Shown here in pieces: positions 27,585 to 36,206 of a stretch of DNA of 64,000 nt (position 1 is the stretch's first letter; every line of letters begins with the position of its first letter). The notes beneath the pieces are model-generated. The model ran no database searches. It saw nothing but the letters and a program-made list of their open reading frames with translations, and had not been told where the DNA came from. A program made the translations under genes and the position numbers. The stretch is from an uncultured Clostridia bacterium (GTDB taxonomy: Bacteria > Bacillota > Clostridia > Oscillospirales > Ruminococcaceae), in contig CANQOC010000006.1 in the NCBI GenBank assembly GCA_947625375.1, positions 35,303-99,302 on the forward strand, given 5' to 3'.

Positions 27585-28151
27585 TAGTCCCTCAATAAAG
27601 TTTTCAAGCATCTTTTTTCCGTAAGGCGTCATTATGCTCTCCGGGTGGAACTGCACCCCGAAAATCGGGTATTCGCGGTGCATAACCGCCATAATCTCGC
27701 CCTCGGCGGTCTTCGCGACGACCTTAAGGCAGTCGGGCATTGTCCTCGGGTCGGCGGCGAGGGAATGATATCTCGCGACCTGCTCTCGCTCGGGAATGTC
27801 CCTGAACAGCGGACAGCCGGCGTCCAAAATCGCCTCCGACTGCTTTCCGTGCATAAGCCGCGAGGCATATGTCACCGTCGCGCCGTACGCCTGACAGATT
27901 GCCTGATGTCCGAGGCATACCCCGAGCGTCGGAATCTCCTTCGAGACTGTCCCGGCGACCTTCTGCGTCACCCCGGCGTCCTCCGGCCGCCCCGGCCCGG
28001 GCGAGAGGATAATCCCCGAAGGCTTAAGCGCCGCGATTTCCTCGGCGGTCATCTCATCGTTGCGGATAACCCTTATGTCCGGCTCGATTGAGCCTATCAT
28101 CTGGTAGAGATTATATGAAAAGCTGTCGTAGTTGTCGATTAAAAGAATCAT
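27582..28151 (-). CDS. trpG: anthranilate synthase glutamine amidotransferase
   Basis: 189 residues. It supplies ammonia from glutamine to Trp[20 protein letters not shown], the oxyanion strand GIILSPGPGRPEDAG, the nucleophile in TLGVCLGHQAICQAYG and the His/Glu pair in FGVQFHPESIMTPYG are all present. It overlaps the end of trpE by four bases. Such subunits often also serve folate synthesis (PabA). The stop codon lies inside a repeat hairpin. Confidence 0.97.
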   Translation of the reverse strand: MILLIDNYDSFSYNLYQMIGSIEPDIRVIRNDEMTAEEIAALKPSGIILSPGPGRPEDAGVTQKVAGTVSKEIPTLGVCLGHQAICQAYGATVTYASRLMHGKQSEAILDAGCPLFRDIPEREQVARYHSLAADPRTMPDCLKVVAKTAEGEIMAVMHREYPIFGVQFHPESIMTPYGKKMLENFIEGL

Positions 28152-29623
28152 GCCTCCACCTCCTCCGCCTGTTTAAGAGCGCTGACGACCGCCGCCGCTT
28201 TATTGAGGCACTCCTGAAACTCCTTTTCGGGGACCGAGTCGGCGACTATTCCCGCGCCCGAGCGCACGAAAACCTTTCCGTTCTTTTTATATGCGATTCT
28301 GATTGCGATGCATGTGTCCAAATTTCCGGTGAAGTCGATATATCCGATTGCCCCGCCGTATATTCCGCGCTTGTTGTTTTCAAGCTCGCCGATGAGCTGA
28401 CACGCCCTTATTTTCGGTGCACCCGAAAGCGTACCCGCCGGAAGCACCGCTCCGACCGCGTCGAGCGCGTCATATTTTCCCGAGTCGATTTCCCCTCTGA
28501 CGGTCGAGCCGATGTGCATAACGTGCGAATACCGCTCGATTGAATGATACTTCTCGACCTCGACTGTCCCGAAGCGGCTAACTTTCCCGAGGTCGTTTCT
28601 CCCGAGGTCGACGAGCATATTGTGCTCCGCAAGCTCCTTTTCGTCCGCCAAGAGCTCGCGTTCAAGCTCCCTGTCCTCCTCGTCGGTCTTCCCCCTCGGA
28701 CGCGTTCCGGCGAGCGGGAATGTGTGCAAAACGCCGTCCGCAAGCTTCACAAGCGTCTCGGGCGACGCCCCCGCGACCTCGACGTCCGTCCCGCAGAGAT
28801 AGAACATATAGGGCGACGGGTTAATCGTCCTTAAAATCCTGTACGCGTTCAGAAGACTGCCGTCAAAGGGCGCGCTGAGGCGGTTCGAGAGCACAATCTG
28901 GAAGATGTCCCCCTCGTGTATATAGTGCTTCGCGCGCTCGACCATCGAACAGTATTCCTCTTTGCTGAACAGCGGCGCAACCTCTCCCAAAAGCCGTCCG
29001 CCCTTCTCCTTCGGGATGCTCCCGCGCTTTTTCGCCAAAAGCTCCGAAAGCTCCGAAAGCTCGCGGCATGCCGCGTCATAGTTCTTCTCCGGCTCGTCGA
29101 GCTTTATGTTTGTGATGAGAATAAGCTTCTGCCTGAAGTTGTCGAAGGCGATGACCCTGTCGAAGAGCATCAGATCGAGGTCGCGGAAGTCCTCCTCGTC
29201 GATGACGTCGACGTGCGCCGAAGGCTCAACGTCCCCGAAGTAGTCATAAGCGAAATACCCGACCAATCCGCCCGTAAAAGGCGGCAGTCCCTCAATCCTC
29301 GGACTCCGGCACCCGGCGAGGATTTTTCTGATTTCGTCGGCGGGATTTTTCGTCTCAATCTTTTTTCCGCCCGCCGAAAGGACGCCCTTTGAATAGGTGA
29401 TTTCCATTTTCGGCTCAAAGCCGAGGAAGGTATATCTTCCCCACTTCTCCTTCCCCTCGACCGATTCAAGGAGATAACAGTGCCCCGAAAGGGTCTTGAG
29501 GATTCTCAGGATTTCGATAGGCGTGAACGAGTCGGAAAGAAGCTCACAGGCGACCGGGCAAAGCCTGTATTCCCCGCTCTCCGCCGTTTTCATCACCTTT
29601 TCGAGCGACGGTGTGAATTTCAT
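28148..29623 (-). CDS. trpE: anthranilate synthase component I
   Basis: 491 residues. It converts chorismate to anthranilate using ammonia from TrpG. The start at 29623 is preceded by AGGAGGAG and gives the conserved beginning; an upstream in-frame start lies in the T-box terminator. The [20 protein letters not shown] segment carries the tryptophan feedback site (LLES), and [30 protein letters not shown] and [20 protein letters not shown] are the chorismate-binding core. First gene of the trp operon. Confidence 0.97.
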   Translation of the reverse strand: MKFTPSLEKVMKTAESGEYRLCPVACELLSDSFTPIEILRILKTLSGHCYLLESVEGKEKWGRYTFLGFEPKMEITYSKGVLSAGGKKIETKNPADEIRKILAGCRSPRIEGLPPFTGGLVGYFAYDYFGDVEPSAHVDVIDEEDFRDLDLMLFDRVIAFDNFRQKLILITNIKLDEPEKNYDAACRELSELSELLAKKRGSIPKEKGGRLLGEVAPLFSKEEYCSMVERAKHYIHEGDIFQIVLSNRLSAPFDGSLLNAYRILRTINPSPYMFYLCGTDVEVAGASPETLVKLADGVLHTFPLAGTRPRGKTDEEDRELERELLADEKELAEHNMLVDLGRNDLGKVSRFGTVEVEKYHSIERYSHVMHIGSTVRGEIDSGKYDALDAVGAVLPAGTLSGAPKIRACQLIGELENNKRGIYGGAIGYIDFTGNLDTCIAIRIAYKKNGKVFVRSGAGIVADSVPEKEFQECLNKAAAVVSALKQAEEVEA

Positions 29624-29654
29624 AAAGGTTTTCTCCTCCTTTGCCGCCGGACAA

Positions 29655-29942
29655 AATAAAATCGCCCCGACAGCCATTTACTGTCAAGGACGAATAGGTT
29701 ACTATCCGCGTTGCCACCTTGATTCGCCCGAAGCGGGCGCTCTTAGCGGGATACGAAAATATCCCCGGCAACTGACGTATGCCCCCACGTTGCAGAATAC
29801 TCGGCAATAAACGCCTTTGACTGCACCCTCAGCGGACCATTGTGACGGACTGTTTCCGGCCCGGCTCTCAGCAAATCCGGACTCTCTGTGCGGTCATATT
29901 CGCCTTTACTCCCGCTTCAACGGTTTGATTACATGAATTATA
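29655..29942 (-). promoter_or_regulatory. tryptophan T-box leader of the trp operon
   Basis: On the minus strand: GGGAGTA and AGAGAG motifs of Stem I, a UGG specifier (complement of 29837-29839) in CACAATGGTCCGC, the T-box AAGGTGGCAACGCGG (complement of 29706-29720), then a terminator pairing 29681-29692 with 29663-29673 followed by ATTTTATTTTG. Uncharged tRNA-Trp would stabilise the antiterminator and allow trp expression. Confidence 0.92.
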
Positions 29943-29965
29943 ACTCAGTCCGCCGGATTTGTCAA
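29937..29965 (-). promoter_or_regulatory. promoter of the trp operon
   Basis: On the minus strand TTGACA (complement of 29960-29965), 17-base spacer, perfect TATAAT (complement of 29937-29942). Confidence 0.9.
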
Positions 29966-29997
29966 GTGTTTTTTAAAATAGTTTCCGGCAAACCCCG

Positions 29998-30032
29998 AAA
30001 AAAGCATCTGCCGCCCCGAGTGGGACGGCAGA
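29998..30032 (-). terminator. terminator after acpP
   Basis: On the minus strand TCTGCCGTCCC (30022-30032) pairs with GGGGCGGCAGA (30007-30017), followed by a T-rich run (TGCTTTTTTC). Confidence 0.9.
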
Positions 30033-30039
30033 CTCCGGA

Positions 30040-30270
30040 TTACTGCTGGTTGTCTTCGATATATTTTACGATGTCCGAGACAGTGCGGATTGTTTCGACC
30101 GCGTCGTCGGGAATCTCAACGCCGAACTCGTCCTCGAAGGACATGACGAGGTCGACGACGTCGAGCGAATCCGCTCCGAGGTCGTCGGTGATGGACGACT
30201 CATAAGTAATGCTGTCGGCGTCGATGTCGAGCTGCTCCGCTATGATTGATTTTACTTTTTCAAATATCAT
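30040..30270 (-). CDS. acpP: acyl carrier protein
   Basis: 76 residues, acidic and helical. It carries growing acyl chains on a phosphopantetheine arm; the attachment site is Ser35 in [24 protein letters not shown] precedes the ATG. It stands alone between its own promoter (30310-30338) and terminator, without fatty-acid synthesis genes next to it. Primary-metabolism AcpP is likely; a dedicated carrier of another pathway cannot be excluded. Confidence 0.95.
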   Translation of the reverse strand: MIFEKVKSIIAEQLDIDADSITYESSITDDLGADSLDVVDLVMSFEDEFGVEIPDDAVETIRTVSDIVKYIEDNQQ

Positions 30271-30309
30271 GTATGCACACCTCCTGTTTTTGTTACGGGT
30301 TCATGATAT

Positions 30310-30338
30310 AGTGTAGCGCCCCGAGTGAGAATTGTCAA
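30310..30338 (-). promoter_or_regulatory. promoter of acpP
   Basis: On the minus strand TTGACA (complement of 30333-30338), 17-base spacer, TACACT (complement of 30310-30315). Confidence 0.8.
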
Positions 30339-30358
30339 GAGAAAAATAAAAAATTCTC

Positions 30359-31201
30359 TCAACTCGTGAGCGACATTATCTCTTCGAGGCTCAGTCCGGG
30401 GTGCAGCGCAAGGTTTATCGCCGCCGCCAAAAGCTGCGCCGAGCCGGATATAAGCTTATCCACCGACCTCGGAGTCACCATAAGCGGCTCGCCCTCCTCC
30501 TCTTCGCCGAGGTCCGCTATCGTCGGCACCCCTATCGCGAGACAGGGCACCCCGAGCGTCTTCTCCGAAAGCTCCTTCCGCGAATTAAGGACGCCGCTCC
30601 CCGGCGATATCCCGGTGTCCGTAAGCTGAACCGTCCGCCCGAGATGGGATATCTCGGAACAGGCGAGTGCGTCGACCGCAATCACCGCCTCGGGTTCCAC
30701 CTCGCCGCACACCCTCTTGATAAGCTCTCCCGCCTCGATTCCGGTCTGTCCCATCACTCCGGGAATGACCGCGCTGACCTCGCCCAAGCCGTCCTCCATA
30801 AGCTCCGGCGCGTTGCATTTTATGTGACGAGTCGCGAAAATATGCGAACAGACCCGCGGACCGAGGCTGTCTGGCGTGATTTCCGAGTTCCCGAGTCCCG
30901 CGACAAGGACGCGCTTCCCGCCGCCGATGAGCCGCCGAATCTCCCGCGCAAGCTCCCCGGCGCGCTCATCAAAGTTTTCGGGGCGGCGCTCGAACCGCTC
31001 CGGCGTCTCAACGGTGACATATCTTCCGACCGGCTTCCCGATTCGCCCCGCCGCCTCTTCGGTCATAACCCCGACCTCGGTCACAAATAGGTCTGCGGCG
31101 CTCCGCTTTTCAACGCTGATTCCCTCGGGAAGACCCTCTTTTTCCTCGACCTCCTGTGCGCTTTCGAGCGCAAGGTCGGTCCTTTTTATAATTTTCGGCA
31201 T
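30359..31201 (-). CDS. gpr: germination protease GPR
   Basis: 280 residues. It degrades small acid-soluble spore proteins in the first minutes of germination and is made as a zymogen in the forespore. The start at 31201 is preceded by GGAGG eight bases upstream. The N-terminus MPKIIKRTDLALESAQEV carries the TDLA-type sequence typical of the zymogen processing region. VLVAGLGNSEITPDSLGPRV, IPGVMGQTGIEAGEL, IAVDALACSEISHLGRTVQL and GVPTIADLG are conserved. This is direct evidence of a spore former. No forespore promoter could be called with confidence. Confidence 0.96.
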   Translation of the reverse strand: MPKIIKRTDLALESAQEVEEKEGLPEGISVEKRSAADLFVTEVGVMTEEAAGRIGKPVGRYVTVETPERFERRPENFDERAGELAREIRRLIGGGKRVLVAGLGNSEITPDSLGPRVCSHIFATRHIKCNAPELMEDGLGEVSAVIPGVMGQTGIEAGELIKRVCGEVEPEAVIAVDALACSEISHLGRTVQLTDTGISPGSGVLNSRKELSEKTLGVPCLAIGVPTIADLGEEEEGEPLMVTPRSVDKLISGSAQLLAAAINLALHPGLSLEEIMSLTS

Positions 31202-31260
31202 GATTTTATCCTCCAAAAGAAAATTTTTTATGCAATAGGAGAAAAATTTGCAAAAAAGGC

Positions 31261-31289
31261 TTGCATTTTTCTTCGGCAGGTGCTATATT
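31261..31289 (+). promoter_or_regulatory. promoter of rpsT
   Basis: TTGCAT (31261-31266), 17-base spacer, TATATT (31284-31289). It gives a leader of about 105 bases before rpsT, long enough to hold a ribosomal-protein control element, but I see no structure I can name. Confidence 0.65.
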
Positions 31290-31401
31290 ATTAGCGATAC
31301 TTGTTGAATAAGCAGGGAGTCATTAACCCTCTTGCATTTTCTCTCAGTCATGCAATTTAGCTTATCCAAATAAGTGGAATTCATACGAAGGAGGTGTCTT
31401 A

Positions 31402-31647
31402 ATGGCAAACATTAAGTCCGCAAAGAAAAGAGTAAGAGTCATCGAAACCAAAACTCTCCGCAACAAGATGATAAAGAGCTCCCTTAAAACCGCCGTAAAG
31501 AAGGCCGACGCAGCAGAGGGCGCCGATAAAGAGGCCGCCGTAAAGGCCGCCATCAAAAAGGTCGACCAGGCCTGCGCCAAGGGTATCCTTCATAAGAACA
31601 CCGCGGCGAGGAAAAAGTCACAGCTCGCAAAGAAGCTCAACGGCTGA
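31402..31647 (+). CDS. rpsT: 30S ribosomal protein S20
   Basis: 81 residues, Lys/Ala-rich. A primary 16S rRNA-binding protein of the small subunit. [20 protein letters not shown] and [20 protein letters not shown] are family signatures. AAGGAGG is well placed before the ATG. It is transcribed alone and followed by a strong terminator. Confidence 0.98.
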   Translation: MANIKSAKKRVRVIETKTLRNKMIKSSLKTAVKKADAAEGADKEAAVKAAIKKVDQACAKGILHKNTAARKKSQLAKKLNG

Positions 31648-31655
31648 TTTCGCAT

Positions 31656-31687
31656 CTCCGCCCCGAAAAGAGGCGGAGTATTTTTTT
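31656..31687 (+). terminator. terminator after rpsT
   Basis: CTCCGCC (31656-31662) pairs with GGCGGAG (31672-31678), then TATTTTTTT. Confidence 0.92.
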
Positions 31688-31690
31688 GCC

Positions 31691-31706
31691 GACGGGATAT
31701 CCCGTC
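31691..31706. other. perfect 16 bp palindrome before the lipoprotein gene
   Basis: GACGGGATATCCCGTC, self-complementary throughout, sits between the rpsT terminator and the ribosome site of the next gene. It might be an operator or an mRNA hairpin; no regulator is known. Confidence 0.5.
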
Positions 31707-31721
31707 CCGAAAGGAATTGAA

Positions 31722-32237
31722 ATGAAAAAGATTATAACTGCCGCCGCCTTGGCGCTGGCGCTTTTGTCGCTCTGTTCATGCGGCTCGGGAGACGGCGCCG
31801 TCGTCTCCGGCGATTCAGAGAACACCGGTCTTCCGCCTGTCGTCTCCTCCGACAACATCACAAGCGGCACTCCCGCAGTAACAAGCGCCCCCGAGACGAC
31901 GTCTTCCGAATCAAGCGTGACCTCGGCGGCATCAACCGCGTCAACGACCGAGTCCTCCGTCACCACAACCGAGGCGACCACGACCGAGGCAACCGCCACC
32001 GAAGCGACAACTACCGAAAAGACCACCGCAAAAACCACCGAGAAAACGACCGAAAAGACGACCGAGAAGACCGCCGAAACGGAACAGACCGAGCCGCAGG
32101 TCGACGATGTCGACTCGGAACAGGTTGATGACGGCGGCGAGTGGGAGGAAATCCCGAACATCGAGGACTACTTCGCGTCCATCGGCCTCGAGGGTCAGAA
32201 CCCCTCCGACGGCGACGACTTCAACGTGGAAGGGTAG
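31722..32237 (+). CDS. putative lipoprotein, Thr/Glu-rich
   Basis: 171 residues. The ATG at 31722 has AAAGGA upstream and starts a classic signal peptide with lipobox (ALLSLCSCGS). Residues about 20-125 are low-complexity Ser/Thr/Glu/Lys with TTEATTTEATATEATTTEK type repeats, a likely wall-spanning linker. The short C-terminus ends EEIPNIEDYFASIGLEGQNP and is acidic. There is no recognisable catalytic domain, so a linker-bearing surface peptide is all that can be said. No promoter of its own is evident; read-through from rpsT is possible. Confidence 0.8.
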   Translation: MKKIITAAALALALLSLCSCGSGDGAVVSGDSENTGLPPVVSSDNITSGTPAVTSAPETTSSESSVTSAASTASTTESSVTTTEATTTEATATEATTTEKTTAKTTEKTTEKTTEKTAETEQTEPQVDDVDSEQVDDGGEWEEIPNIEDYFASIGLEGQNPSDGDDFNVEG

Positions 32238-33584
32238 TAGGCAGAGGTTAGAAGTCAGATGATAGAGGATAGAGACTGACGTCTGATAGCTGTGTTCTGA
32301 CTGCGGCCGGCAACTCCCCGAGAGGGGAGGACACTGCGAGCGCTAAAGGAAACTTGCAGAGGCGTCCTACCTTGTTATAAGGAATTCGCTGGCGCTCATG
32401 CTATCTTAGTCAACCAACCCCGTCCCGCCCCTCAAGGGGCGAGTGCGCGGTGCTACCCCTTTACAGCGCCGCCTCTCGGCGGGATATGCTTGCGCACGGA
32501 CTATAACTTTGCTCGAAACTATGAAGCGCTTGGAAAAATAGAGCAACGCCGCACCTCTTAAAAGGTATTCGCTGCGCTCATCCTATTGTAAAGACTCTCT
32601 CCCCCTACCCCCTCCCACATGGGAGGGGATTCTTTGCTGTCAAAGTTTGGATAGCCGCCTGACAGCGGGGGAAATTGTGACAGCTCAACGCGTCGCTAAT
32701 AAGGAGTCCGCCTTGCGGCGGACGGCTTATCGCGTCACTCGGCCGTGACGCGTTTCGCCAGTTCCCCCTCCCCCTTACCCCCTCCCCGACGGGGAGGGGG
32801 TCTATGCGCTAAGACATAGCTCCCTTGAAAGGGCGCAGTCCGGCGCGCTTCGCGCGCGAACGAAAATATCGGTAAAACTCCCGCCGGAGTTTTACCGATA
32901 TTTTCGTTCAGACCGCCTTCGGCGTTCTCGGCCTGCGCCCTTATAGAAGCTGAAACCGGAGCGATGCGTTCCCCCCCTTTCCATGTGGAAAGGGGGACAG
33001 GGGGATAGGAGTCTGAAAATAGCATGAGCGCAGCGAATACCTTATAACAAGGTGCGGCGTCTTTGCATATTTTTTATAACGCTCGCAGGTTTCCTCCGCA
33101 CCCCCTCCCCTCGAGGGGAGGGCCGGGGTAGGGTGACTAAAGATAGCATTCGCGCAGCGAATCCCTTATATCGCTGCGACGCACAATTTTCCCCCGCCGT
33201 CAGGCGGTACGTCTACCCTTAGCAACGCGCAACCCCCTCCCATGTGGGAGGGGGGCAGGGGGTAGGAGTCTATAAATAGCATTCGCGTAGCGAATACCTT
33301 TTAAGCGCGTGTATGGAGCCTCTCTATGCTTTACTAAACCCGCGCAAGCTTCCTCCGCACCCACTTCCCTCGAGTGGAAGGCCGGGGTAGGGTGACTTTA
33401 GATAGCATTCGCGAAGCGAATTCCTTTTAAAATGCAGTGCGCCGGCGCTCTTTCTTTTTCAACGCCCGCAAATGACCTACAGTGCAGCAGTTATTCAAAA
33501 TAGCATTCGCTTTGTGAATTCCTTTTAAGCGCTGGCGCAAGTGCTATTCACAGTATACCCCTCTCAGCGAATTCCCTTATCCCT
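32238..33584. repeat. large intergenic repeat mosaic
   Basis: About 1.35 kb without a gene. In order: a degenerate TTAGAAG/TCAGATG run (32240-32305); two inverted ATTCGC units (about 32376-32408, 32557-32588); a CCTGACAGCGG hairpin near 32650; cloverleaf copy 3 (32829-32942); then five direct ATTCGC/GCGAAT units (about 33018-33043, 33138-33168, 33274-33302, 33395-33428, 33497-33527) at near-regular 100-135 base spacing. These alternate with CTCGAGGGGAGG or CCCATGTGGGAGG palindromes. It lies between two genes that end toward each other, so nothing upstream of a gene is disturbed. Confidence 0.85.
32829..32942 (+). repeat. cloverleaf repeat copy 3
   Basis: Outer stem AAGGGCGCAG with CTGCGCCCTT. 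Arm 1: CGCGC/GCGCG with a TTC loop. Central arm: a perfect 23 bp stem pairing 32859-32881 with 32886-32908, with AACGAAA at its base and AAAACTCC at its tip. Arm 3 (CGCCTTCGGCG) is imperfect. Confidence 0.92.
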
Positions 33585-34787
33585 CTAAACCGCCGGAATC
33601 TGGCTCGTGACGGTCTCAATCGCCCTTCTCAGTGCAAGGTCGCCGTCGTCGCCCTGTGCCGCAAGCTCCTCGTCGGTGTCGTCATAAGGCACCGGCACCT
33701 CATAGTCCGGCTTGACCCCGACGCCCTCAATCTCCCGCCCGGTCGACTTAAGCGTCGAAATCGGGAGGCGAATCGCCGTGCCGTCGTAAAGGGGGTACGA
33801 CTCAAAGAAGTCGCCGTCGCCCGCCGTCGTCGTTCCGACAATCGGCGCGGCAAGATGGTCCGCAAGCGCCGCTGCAAAAAGCTCCGCCGGCCCCTTCGTC
33901 CTCGAATTGACCAAAACGCATATCGGAACCTCCGGCACCCTCGACCCCGTCGCCGTGTCATACACCGACTCGGTGCCGTCTCTTCCGATGTTCACGGCAA
34001 TCTCCTCGCCGCTCGGAAGCATCGAGTTCAATATGTTCACAGCCGCGTCAAAAAGCTCTCCGCCGTTGTTTCTAAGGTCGATGATAAGTCCCCCGATTCC
34101 CTGAGACATAAGCGACGAATAGGCCGCCGTAAACTGCTGATAGGTCTTCTCGTTGAAGTCGGTGACTTTGATGTATCCTATTCCGTCGAAGATTCTCATG
34201 CTCACGGTTCCGACCGTCATCTGTACGGTCGTAATCAGCGCCGAGCGGTCGACGCCGCCGGAACGAAGGGTCAGTTCAAGCTGTGTCCCCGCGGGACTCC
34301 TCAAAAGCTCGACGGCTTGGTCATACCCGAGGTCGAGCGCCGACTGCCCGTTTATTTCGATGATGCTCTCACCGACCGTGACCCCCGCCATCGAAGCCGG
34401 ACTGTTCGCGATAACCTCGCTCACCGTCGGATATCCGCCGTCCTGAACGGTATAAACCCCGATTCCGAGGTGAGTTCCGCTCTGATGCTCGCGGAAAAGC
34501 GCATACTCCTGCGCGGTCATATATTCGGCGTCGGCGTCCTCGATAATCGAGATATAGCCGTTCGCAAGCGCCTCAATAAGCCTGTCCTCGTCAATCGTGC
34601 CGTCATAATACGCGCGCACATAGGCGTCAATCTGTTCAAGCTTCTGGTACATCTCGGCGCGCTGCTGAACGTCGGCGACAAGTCCGTTAAACAGGTTCAT
34701 CGTATAGCTTGTCGATATAATAAATGTAATTGCGGCGGCGATAGCCATCAAGGCCACCGTCAAGCCGAGCGGTATCTTTCGGTTCAT
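33585..34787 (-). CDS. S41-family peptidase homologue lacking the catalytic dyad
   Basis: 400 residues: N-terminal membrane anchor (about 8-30), a helical region, a PDZ domain (about 105-185, LGIGVYTVQDGGYPTVSEVI) and the C-terminal S41 core (GLIIDLRNNGGELFDAAVNI). In processing proteases the core has a Ser in S-A-S-A-S-E and a Lys 25 residues later in T-F-G-K-G. Here those positions read TKGPAE (Gly299) and TAGDGD (Asp324), so both catalytic residues are missing while the fold and spacing are kept. It follows the FtsEX-M23 genes and may act as an adaptor or regulator of a wall hydrolase; that role is inference. Confidence 0.86.
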   Translation of the reverse strand: MNRKIPLGLTVALMAIAAAITFIISTSYTMNLFNGLVADVQQRAEMYQKLEQIDAYVRAYYDGTIDEDRLIEALANGYISIIEDADAEYMTAQEYALFREHQSGTHLGIGVYTVQDGGYPTVSEVIANSPASMAGVTVGESIIEINGQSALDLGYDQAVELLRSPAGTQLELTLRSGGVDRSALITTVQMTVGTVSMRIFDGIGYIKVTDFNEKTYQQFTAAYSSLMSQGIGGLIIDLRNNGGELFDAAVNILNSMLPSGEEIAVNIGRDGTESVYDTATGSRVPEVPICVLVNSRTKGPAELFAAALADHLAAPIVGTTTAGDGDFFESYPLYDGTAIRLPISTLKSTGREIEGVGVKPDYEVPVPYDDTDEELAAQGDDGDLALRRAIETVTSQIPAV

Positions 34788-34874
34788 TTTTCTCGGTCCT
34801 TATCCGACATCAAAGTTTTCGCCCGCCTCATCTTAAGGGGCAGGCGGCAACCGCGGCAAATCGCCGCTTTCTGT

Positions 34875-36185
34875 TTATTTTTCGATGAGATTCACCTGTG
34901 AACCCTGCGGGTCGACGCGGCTTCCGTCGATGCGGGTCTCAAAGTGAAGGTGCCAGCCGGTCGAATCTCCGGTCGAGCCGACATATCCGAGGGTCTGTCC
35001 GGTCGTAACGTGCTGCCCCTCTTTGACGATTATCTTTTCGGCGTGACCGTAAACGGTCTGATATCCGCCGCCGTGGTCGACTATGCAGTAGTTTCCGAAG
35101 CCGCTTCCGCAGCCGCAGGATTTATCCTTCCCGTAGTTATGGGTGCATGAGTTGTTGACGAAGATTACCTCTCCCGAGTTCGCGGCACAGATGTCCGCGC
35201 CGTGAATGTTTTTGTCCGAGATGTCAATTCCCCTGTGGGTGGTGCCCCATCTGCTCCCGTAACCAGAGGTGATGGTGTAATGCCCCGGACACGGCCAGAG
35301 GAAGGTCCCTTCCGGCAAGTCGCCGATATATTCCGCCCTTGCCTTCTGGCGGATAATCGCCTTGATGTCGCTTTCAAGCTTCTCGGCCTCTTTGTCGAGC
35401 GCGGCCTTGTCGCTGTTATAAGAGTCCTTTTTCTTTTCAAGACTGCTGATTGCCTTCTTCGACTGCGACAAAAGGTCCTGAAGCTCCTTAAGGTCCGACT
35501 GCCACTCCGCCTGAAGATTCTCCTGCTCCTTGCGCTTGCCCTCGGTGATTTCCTTGGTCTCCTCGAGCGCCGCAACCTGATTTTCAAGCTCAAGCTCCGC
35601 CGCCTCATATTCCGACTTCATCTGCAAAAGCGAGTCGATGAGGTCGTTGTTATAGTTCGCGACCCTCTTCACAAGCTCAATCTTCATCAGAAGGTCGAAG
35701 AAATCCGTCGCCCCGAGGATTATCGACGCAACCGAGTCGTTCCCCGAGAGATAAATCGCGCGGACGTGCTGCTCATAGAGATAGATGTTTTCGTCGATTT
35801 CGGCCCTCTTGTTCTCAATCAGAAGCTCCTGAATCTCAATATCCCCCTCGAGCGCCGAAATTTCGCCGTCGAGCGCGTCAATCTGCTCGGTATACTCCCC
35901 GATAAGCTCCGCGAGCGTCTGTATATATTCCTCGGTGGTCTCGATTTTTTCGTCGATTGCCTCCTGATTTTCCTCTTCCCTGGCGATGTCGTTCTTCGTA
36001 TCCTTGATTTTCTTTTCAAGCTCTTCCTGCTTCGCCTTGTTTTCCTTAAGCTTCTGTTCAAGCTCCTCCTGTTCGTCGGCGCCGACGGTGAGCGACACCG
36101 GTTTAAAACAGGTCAGCGCGGTAAACGCAATCACCAGCGCGGTGAGCGCGGCGGCCGCTTTTTTAAGGTATATCCTTATATTCAA
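34875..36185 (-). CDS. M23 peptidase with coiled coil (EnvC-like)
   Basis: 436 residues. Signal peptide (about 1-36), a long coiled coil (about 38-290), and a C-terminal LytM/M23 domain with the zinc ligands intact: THRGIDIS (first His and Asp), and GWHLHFETRIDG (HxH). It should cleave peptidoglycan crosslinks. It lies directly downstream of ftsE-ftsX, and this architecture matches EnvC, PcsB and similar hydrolases or activators whose coiled coil is moved by FtsEX. The complete zinc site suggests an active enzyme rather than a degenerate activator. Substrate bond not known. Confidence 0.92.
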   Translation of the reverse strand: MNIRIYLKKAAAALTALVIAFTALTCFKPVSLTVGADEQEELEQKLKENKAKQEELEKKIKDTKNDIAREEENQEAIDEKIETTEEYIQTLAELIGEYTEQIDALDGEISALEGDIEIQELLIENKRAEIDENIYLYEQHVRAIYLSGNDSVASIILGATDFFDLLMKIELVKRVANYNNDLIDSLLQMKSEYEAAELELENQVAALEETKEITEGKRKEQENLQAEWQSDLKELQDLLSQSKKAISSLEKKKDSYNSDKAALDKEAEKLESDIKAIIRQKARAEYIGDLPEGTFLWPCPGHYTITSGYGSRWGTTHRGIDISDKNIHGADICAANSGEVIFVNNSCTHNYGKDKSCGCGSGFGNYCIVDHGGGYQTVYGHAEKIIVKEGQHVTTGQTLGYVGSTGDSTGWHLHFETRIDGSRVDPQGSQVNLIEK

Positions 36186-36206
36186 CGCGGGCTCCTTTCT
36201 TTTTCG

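Noticed and set aside
28148..29677. Longer TrpE beginning at 29677
   Set aside because: The extra 18 codons fall in the T-box terminator region and lack a ribosome site.
31211..31260. Sporulation (sigma-F/G) promoter of gpr
   Set aside because: TGCAA and CATAAAA-like pieces exist, but the region is AT-rich and the match is too weak to call.
31686..31721. Earlier start of the Thr-rich lipoprotein
   Set aside because: It lies in the rpsT terminator T run and would place non-signal sequence before the signal peptide.
32238..33584. CRISPR array
   Set aside because: The regularly spaced units at 33018-33527 have unequal spacing, and the intervening DNA is itself repeated palindromes, not unique spacers. 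No cas genes are present.
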